A stretch of DNA of 64,000 nt, taken from positions 1 through 64,000 of the forward strand of contig NZ_JADOEL010000002.1 of the NCBI RefSeq assembly GCF_015645465.1, read 5' to 3'. A model generated the notes under the pieces. That model was not told the origin of the DNA. It saw only the letters and a program-made list of their open reading frames with translations, and did not search any database. Of this stretch, positions 58,890-64,000 are shown piece after piece (within the stretch, counting starts at the first letter, position 1; the number at the start of each line of letters is the position of its first letter). The position numbers and the translations under genes were made by a program. The DNA is from Herminiimonas contaminans. GTDB taxonomy: Bacteria > Pseudomonadota > Gammaproteobacteria > Burkholderiales > Burkholderiaceae_D.

Positions 58890-60161
58890 TTAAGCAGCGC
58901 TGGTTTTTTCTTTACCGTAATGGCTCTTCACATAATCGAGCACGATTGCGTGGAATTCTTCGGCAATATTGTCACCGCGCAGAGTCACGGTTTTTTCACC
59001 GTCAACGAATACCGGCGCCGCTGGCGATTCACCGGTACCAGGCAAACTGATGCCGATGTTGGCATGCTTGGATTCACCCGGGCCATTCACAATGCAACCC
59101 ATGACTGCGACGTTCATCGCTTCCACGCCCGGGTATTCCTTCTTCCATACCGGCATCTGATCGCGCAGATAGGTTTGTATGCCGTCTGCCAGTTCCTGGA
59201 ACACAGTCGAAGTCGTACGACCACAACCCGGGCATGCAATCACCATAGGCGTAAATTTACGCAAGCCCATGGTTTGCAAAATTTCCTGTCCCACCACAAC
59301 TTCCTTGGTGCGATCACCGCCTGGTTCCGGCGTCAGCGATATACGTATGGTGTCGCCTATGCCTTCCTGCAGCAGAACCGACAGTGCAGCAGTCGAAGCA
59401 ACGATACCCTTGCTGCCCATCCCGGCTTCAGTCAGGCCGAGGTGCAACGGATAATCACAGCGACGCGCCAGTTCACGATAGACCGCGATCAAATCCTGCA
59501 CGCCAGACACCTTGCACGAGAGGATGATGCGATCACCGGCCAGACCAACTTCTTCCGCGCGCTTCGCGTTCTCTATCGCCGATGTCACCAATGCTTCATA
59601 CATGACGGCTTGCGCACTCCATGGTGTCGCGCGTGCCGCGTTTTCATCCATGATGCGTGCCAGCAGTTCCTGATCCAGGCTGCCCCAGTTCACGCCTATG
59701 CGTACTGGCTTATCAAAGCGGCACGCGGTTTCTATCATTTGCGCGAACTGCGTATCGCGCTTATTACCCTTGCCGACATTACCCGGATTGATGCGATATT
59801 TCGCCAGCGCTTTCGCGCATTCCGGATAGTCATTTAATAATTTGTGACCGTTGTAGTGGAAGTCGCCAACCAGCGGCACCACGATATCCATCTTGTCGAG
59901 TTGCTCGCAAATTTCCGGCACTGCTGCAGCAGCTTCCGGCGTATTCACGGTGATGCGCACCATTTCCGAACCGGCGCGCGCCAATTCCTTGATCTGGATC
60001 GCAGTACCGATGACGTCCGCAGTATCGGTATTGGTCATCGATTGCACCACTACCGGCGCGTCTCCGCCTATGCGAACTTCACGACCGCCATAACTGACTA
60101 CCGCTATACGGCTTTGGCGACGCGTAACTGGGCCGGTAGCTATCGGATTGGATGACGACAT
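58890..60161 (-). CDS. ispG: 4-hydroxy-3-methylbut-2-enyl diphosphate synthase IspG
   Basis: A 423-residue iron-sulfur enzyme of the MEP isoprenoid pathway. The cluster ligands are visible in ACPGCGRTT and [10 protein letters not shown]. The N-terminal TIM barrel begins [20 protein letters not shown] and contains [12 protein letters not shown]. The length is that of the longer proteobacterial form. It lies seven bases after rodZ. Confidence 0.95.
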   Translation of the reverse strand: MSSSNPIATGPVTRRQSRIAVVSYGGREVRIGGDAPVVVQSMTNTDTADVIGTAIQIKELARAGSEMVRITVNTPEAAAAVPEICEQLDKMDIVVPLVGDFHYNGHKLLNDYPECAKALAKYRINPGNVGKGNKRDTQFAQMIETACRFDKPVRIGVNWGSLDQELLARIMDENAARATPWSAQAVMYEALVTSAIENAKRAEEVGLAGDRIILSCKVSGVQDLIAVYRELARRCDYPLHLGLTEAGMGSKGIVASTAALSVLLQEGIGDTIRISLTPEPGGDRTKEVVVGQEILQTMGLRKFTPMVIACPGCGRTTSTVFQELADGIQTYLRDQMPVWKKEYPGVEAMNVAVMGCIVNGPGESKHANIGISLPGTGESPAAPVFVDGEKTVTLRGDNIAEEFHAIVLDYVKSHYGKEKTSAA

Positions 60162-60168
60162 AAGTGCT

Positions 60169-61233
60169 TTATTTCAAATTCAATCGGGCAACGTTGCTGC
60201 TGTTTCCAGTCACCACATCGACCGGCGCGCCACGCAAGGTGACATCGACACCTGCGGCGTTACCAATAACGACCGAAACCGGACCGGTAACGGCAACTGC
60301 TTCAGAGCTACCTGCTTTCAATAAGCGCGACAGCAGCACATTATTGTCAGCGCCTTTAATTTCTACCCAGGAATCCTCGCGCACATTGATCGCCAGGGCA
60401 TTCTTGCTGTCGACCGGAACAACTGGTTTGGCTACCGCGGCAACCGGTGCTGGTTTTACTACCGGTGTCGCTGCCGGTGCTGCAGGCGTCGTTGCTGCTA
60501 CGGCCGCAGGCGCGGCACTGACTGGTGCAGTCGCGGCTGGTGCAGTTGGCTTCGCAGCCACGGCAACCGGCTCAGCCGCAGGCTTGGCAGCCTCCACGGG
60601 TTTTACTTCAGCTGGCTTGCTTTCAGCCACGCTGGTTTCTGTAATTTCTATCGGTGGCGGCACTTCTACTACGGCTCCCGCAGGTGTATCCGACAATTCT
60701 ATCGGTGCCAGTTTTTCTTCTACTTTGGCCGGCGAGCCCAAAGTGCTGTGCGATAACCAACCCATGTGCTGACCGGCATACGCCAGCAAACCCAGCACTA
60801 CCAGGATGCCACCGCCGAGCACGACCTTCGAATTCAGGCCACGCGAATTCGACGACAACAATTTGGTTTCAGAAAACGAAGCAGACAGCGGGCTGCGCTC
60901 AGGCGGCAAAATCGCAGGCTCTGCCTTATCTTCCTTGATCGCGGCCAGGATAGGCGCAGGATCTACACGTAATACCTTGGCATACGAACGGATGAAACCA
61001 CGTACGATGACCATGCCAGGCAAGGCTGCATAGTTATCTTCTTCCAGTGCCTGGATCTGACGGCTGGCCAGGTTCAACTGATTCGCGACCTGCTCTACCG
61101 TCCAGCCACGCTCTTCGCGCAAGGCAGCCAGCTGCGTACCGGCGGAAATCACCGGCTCAGGTTGCACTGCTTCTTGCGCTGGTTCCGGGACCGCATCGTT
61201 CATAGTTTCATTCACAGGCACGTCATTACTCAT
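60169..61233 (-). CDS. rodZ: RodZ-like cytoskeletal helix-turn-helix membrane protein
   Basis: A 354-residue bitopic protein that links MreB filaments to the wall machinery. It has an N-terminal Cro/C1-type helix-turn-helix (about 31-100, [19 protein letters not shown]), a transmembrane helix (136-154), an alanine/proline/valine-rich periplasmic linker (about 170-270) and a C-terminal DUF4115 beta domain. The start is ATG 61231-61233 with GGAG eight bases upstream; it overlaps the pilF stop by eight bases. Confidence 0.88.
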   Translation of the reverse strand: MSNDVPVNETMNDAVPEPAQEAVQPEPVISAGTQLAALREERGWTVEQVANQLNLASRQIQALEEDNYAALPGMVIVRGFIRSYAKVLRVDPAPILAAIKEDKAEPAILPPERSPLSASFSETKLLSSNSRGLNSKVVLGGGILVVLGLLAYAGQHMGWLSHSTLGSPAKVEEKLAPIELSDTPAGAVVEVPPPIEITETSVAESKPAEVKPVEAAKPAAEPVAVAAKPTAPAATAPVSAAPAAVAATTPAAPAATPVVKPAPVAAVAKPVVPVDSKNALAINVREDSWVEIKGADNNVLLSRLLKAGSSEAVAVTGPVSVVIGNAAGVDVTLRGAPVDVVTGNSSNVARLNLK

Positions 61234-62026
61234 TAAAGGCTCCACGCTGATAGGCAGCAAACTCAGCCGAGTCCGGATAACGGCGGCGCAATTGCGTCAC
61301 GAGGCTGTTTTCTGCGGCGCGATCGCCCACCTTGCGTTCAATTTTGATTGCTAACCACAACACTTCCGCGCTCAGCACATCTGCTTTAGTCACGCGATTA
61401 ATATAAAACCGGGCACGCTCCAGATCACCACGCTCATAATTCAGACGCGCCAGATTGGTACTGGTCGTCAGGTTGCCGGGATCAAGGCGAAATGCTTCAT
61501 TAAAATAACGATCTGCGGCAACCTTGTCCTTCAGGATCAGGCTGCAGGTGCCAGCGTTATTCAGCGCTTTGGCAGGAGACTGATACGTCTTGCTGCGCAA
61601 GGCTGCTTCGAAATAGGGAATGGACTGGTTCGCACGTCCGTTCTGACACAGGAACCAACCATAGTTATTGCTCAAGTCCGGATCATTCGGTGCCAGGCGC
61701 AGCGCACGCGTGAAATTCTCTTCAGCCTGACGAGCCTCACCCTGATCCATGTAAATCAAGGCGGCCATGCTATACGCATCAGCCAGATTAGGATCGGTTT
61801 GCAAAGCCAACTTCACTTCGTCCAGCGCCACATTCAACTGGCCTTGCTGGTAGTAGCCTATCGCCAGTTGCAAGCGTATACGGGCACGCTTTTGATTATC
61901 TGTTTTATCGAAACTGGTAGCCAGTTCACTATCAGGTGCTACAGCAGGTTTAGCGGCGCAACCCAACAACAGGATTGCAGATAACAGGGACATACCCAAC
62001 CAAGCCGACCGACGTGCTGTCATCAA
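61226..62026 (-). CDS. pilF: Type IV pilus assembly lipoprotein PilF/PilW
   Basis: A 266-residue lipoprotein with lipobox LLLGC (about C23) and four to five TPR repeats ([20 protein letters not shown] and [19 protein letters not shown] among them). The PilF/PilW family serves PilQ secretin assembly. The rlmN-pilF-rodZ-ispG order is conserved in beta- and gammaproteobacteria. It overlaps rlmN by four bases. Confidence 0.92.
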   Translation of the reverse strand: MMTARRSAWLGMSLLSAILLLGCAAKPAVAPDSELATSFDKTDNQKRARIRLQLAIGYYQQGQLNVALDEVKLALQTDPNLADAYSMAALIYMDQGEARQAEENFTRALRLAPNDPDLSNNYGWFLCQNGRANQSIPYFEAALRSKTYQSPAKALNNAGTCSLILKDKVAADRYFNEAFRLDPGNLTTSTNLARLNYERGDLERARFYINRVTKADVLSAEVLWLAIKIERKVGDRAAENSLVTQLRRRYPDSAEFAAYQRGAFNE

Positions 62027-63186
62027 GATGAAATCTCCACAATACGACCGAAATTCTTGCCAAATTTTTCCTGGTACTCCGCCATTTTCTTCATGCGGTC
62101 CTGTACCCGTGTACGGTCTTGCACTTCACCTGCCAGTTGGCCGCATGCGGCATCAATGTCATCGCCACGCGTCTTGCGCACAGTAGTCACGATGCCTGCA
62201 TCCATCAACACCTGTGCGAAGGCTTTGATGCGTGGATTCTGCGAGCGCGTCAAACCCGACTCAGGAAATGGATTGAACGGAATCAGATTGAATTTGCACG
62301 GCACATCTGCCTGACGCACGAGGGCGATCAGCTCACGTGCGTGCTGGTCGCTATCGTTGACGCCGTCCAGCATGCAATATTCGAAGGTAACAAAATCACG
62401 CGGCGCGAATTCCAGATAGCGCTTGCAGGCAGCCATCAATTCCACCAGCGGATATTTTTTGTTCAGTGGCACCAGGCCATCGCGCAAGGCATCGTTCGAT
62501 GCGTGCAGCGATACTGCCAACGCGACTGCGCAATCCTGCGACAGCTTGTCTATCATCGGTACCACGCCGCTGGTCGACAGCGTCACACGGCGACGTGACA
62601 AACCATACGCGTTATCGTCCAGCATCAGCTTCAATGCGGTGACGGTAGGTTCATAGTTCAGCAAAGGTTCGCCCATGCCCATCATCACCACGTTGGTGAT
62701 CTGGCGCTCACCTTTAGGGCCAGGCTCTATGCCTTTGGTACGACGTAATTCAAACTCGGCCATCCACAGTTGGCCTATGATTTCGCCAACCGAAAGATTC
62801 CGGTTAAAGCCCTGCTTGCCGGTCGAACAGAAACGGCAATTCACCGCGCATCCAGCTTGTGTCGAAATACACAGCGTGCCACGGTTTTCTTCAGGGATAA
62901 ATACTGTTTCGACTGCATTGCCCTGCCCCACATCGACCAGCCACTTGCGGGTGCCGTCGGCGGAGGTGTGATCGGAAATCACAGCGGGTGCAGCGATGAT
63001 CGCGCGCGTAGCGAGTTTGTCACGCAGCGATTTAGCCAAATCGGTCATCGCGTCAAAATCGCTGGCGCCGAATTGGTGTATCCAGCGTTGCAATTGCTTG
63101 GCGCGGAACGGCTTCTCACCCAACTCGCCGCAGTAAGCGATGAGTTGCGCAGGATCCAGATCCAGCAGATTGGTGAGAGTCGTCAT
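62023..63186 (-). CDS. rlmN: Dual-specificity RNA methyltransferase RlmN
   Basis: A 387-residue radical-SAM enzyme that makes 2-methyladenosine in 23S rRNA (A2503) and in some tRNAs. The cluster motif C-x3-C-x2-C is in [15 protein letters not shown]. The resolving cysteine (near the end, [12 protein letters not shown]) is present. The N-terminal helical accessory domain starts [29 protein letters not shown]. Confidence 0.96.
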   Translation of the reverse strand: MTTLTNLLDLDPAQLIAYCGELGEKPFRAKQLQRWIHQFGASDFDAMTDLAKSLRDKLATRAIIAAPAVISDHTSADGTRKWLVDVGQGNAVETVFIPEENRGTLCISTQAGCAVNCRFCSTGKQGFNRNLSVGEIIGQLWMAEFELRRTKGIEPGPKGERQITNVVMMGMGEPLLNYEPTVTALKLMLDDNAYGLSRRRVTLSTSGVVPMIDKLSQDCAVALAVSLHASNDALRDGLVPLNKKYPLVELMAACKRYLEFAPRDFVTFEYCMLDGVNDSDQHARELIALVRQADVPCKFNLIPFNPFPESGLTRSQNPRIKAFAQVLMDAGIVTTVRKTRGDDIDAACGQLAGEVQDRTRVQDRMKKMAEYQEKFGKNFGRIVEISS

Positions 63187-63255
63187 AAAAACACTTTTTG
63201 CTTCTGTCTGCCTGTCGCCTGAACCGCAGTGGCTGGCGACGGACAGAATTTCAAA

Positions 63256-63681
63256 TTAACGCGAATAAACGTTCAGCGCTGGGAAGAAGTAAGCGATTTC
63301 AACTTTCGCTGTTTCTTCTGCGTCGGAACCGTGTACGGCATTTGCGTCGATCGAATCAGCGAAATCAGCACGGATGGTGCCTTTTTCTGCTTTCTTCGGA
63401 TCGGTTGCGCCCATCAGGTCGCGGTGCTTGATGATAGCGTTTTCGCCTTCGAGCACTTGGATGATCACAGGACCGGAGATCATGAAGTCGACCAGGTCTT
63501 TGAAGAAAGGACGTGCGCTGTGCACAGCATAGAAACCTTCTGCCTCAGCACGCGACAATTGCGTCATGCGAGCAGCGACGATTTTCAGGCCTGCGCCTTC
63601 GAAACGGCTATAAATCTGACCGATTACGTTTTTTGCTACTGCATCCGGTTTAATAATCGACAGTGTGCGTTCGATTGCCAT
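63256..63681 (-). CDS. ndk: Nucleoside diphosphate kinase
   Basis: A 141-residue kinase that balances nucleoside triphosphate pools. The phosphohistidine is H117 in NAVHGSD, and the start ([18 protein letters not shown]) is typical. It heads the block that continues with rlmN 69 bases downstream. Confidence 0.97.
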   Translation of the reverse strand: MAIERTLSIIKPDAVAKNVIGQIYSRFEGAGLKIVAARMTQLSRAEAEGFYAVHSARPFFKDLVDFMISGPVIIQVLEGENAIIKHRDLMGATDPKKAEKGTIRADFADSIDANAVHGSDAEETAKVEIAYFFPALNVYSR

Positions 63682-63891
63682 CTGAAAAACTCCAATAAAA
63701 TGAAAGGGTTAAGACAAAATTCTGATATTTCAACTAACCTTTAATTCTACCATGAAAGCCCCACCTACTTGAAGCAGAAACAAGAGCTTTTAAATGTGAA
63801 GATAGCGTTAAGAACAGAACCGTTTATACTATGAGCATGTCAAGAACCTGCTTGGCAACAACTCGAGCTTGATATTTACCTGGAGAAACCA

Positions 63892-64000
63892 TGAGCAATT
63901 TACAGCAGACCTTAGCGTCTACCTATGACACCACGGCGGTACGCCATCGCGTCTTGCGCAATACATACTGGCTGCTCGCCCTTTCCATGATCCCTACCGT
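63892..64000 (+). CDS. Bax inhibitor-1/YccA-like membrane protein, 5' part only
   Basis: An ATG at 63892 with GGAG eight bases upstream opens a frame of 36 residues to the window edge. The visible segment TYDTTAVRHRVLRNTYWLLALSMIPT matches the N-terminus and first helix of YccA-type Bax inhibitor-1 proteins. In E. coli YccA modulates FtsH with HflKC. It diverges from ndk; a TATACT (63825-63830) may be its minus-10. Confidence 0.75.

Overview
The window is bacterial chromosome from a betaproteobacterium of the order Burkholderiales, most likely family Oxalobacteraceae (Herminiimonas or Janthinobacterium type). This rests on gene order and protein style: flhDC-motAB-cheA-W-R-D-B-Y-Z-flhBAFG-fliA-motCD in one run, the neighbourhood cysS-alkA-accA-tilS-lysC, and the order ndk-rlmN-pilF-rodZ-ispG-hisS-yfgM-bamB-der-hfq-hflX-hflK-hflC-hisZ-purA. 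The species call is inference. Nearly all genes are on the minus strand, and I see no rRNA, CRISPR array, insertion sequence or prophage module.

Region 1 (1-11.3 kb) is accessory. It holds the 5' tip of an unidentified gene, a DUF1345 membrane protein that looks short at its C-terminus, and a contact-dependent inhibition type two-partner secretion locus in the order cdiB, cdiA (2427 aa), a small three-helix membrane protein in the immunity position, then a lipoprotein gene and a terminator. The toxin tip contains hydrophobic glycine-rich segments and the putative immunity protein is an integral membrane protein, which together suggest a membrane-acting toxin. The cdiB promoter region holds short direct and inverted repeats.

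Region 2 (11.3-32.6 kb) is a motility and chemotaxis supercluster read right to left: flhD, flhC, a membrane-anchored methyltransferase, motA, motB, a CheZ-like protein, a CheY-like regulator, cheA, cheW, cheR, cheD, cheB, cheY, cheZ, an EAL-like/HDOD protein, flhB, flhA, flhF, flhG, fliA, motC and motD. It encodes two flagellar stators (MotAB and MotCD), two response regulators and two proteins with the CheZ D-x-x-x-Q catalytic signature. No methyl-accepting receptor gene lies in the window. The master operon flhDC is preceded by about 690 bases without a gene, rich in repeats and AT palindromes.

Region 3 (32.6-47.1 kb) is housekeeping: a small conserved-looking ORF, tRNA-Ser(GCU) with clear promoter and terminator, lysC, tilS, accA, an AlkA-type glycosylase, cysS, two cyclophilins (one exported, one cytosolic), lpxH, yceH, cysE, rlmB, rnr and tRNA-Leu(CAG) with promoter and terminator.

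Region 4 (47.3-64 kb) is a long housekeeping block on the minus strand: a purine-type phosphoribosyltransferase, purA, hisZ, hflC, hflK, hflX, hfq, der, bamB, yfgM, hisS, ispG, rodZ, pilF, rlmN and ndk. The start of a plus-strand Bax inhibitor-1/YccA-like gene lies at the right edge. HflK, HflC and a YccA-type protein all bear on FtsH protease control.
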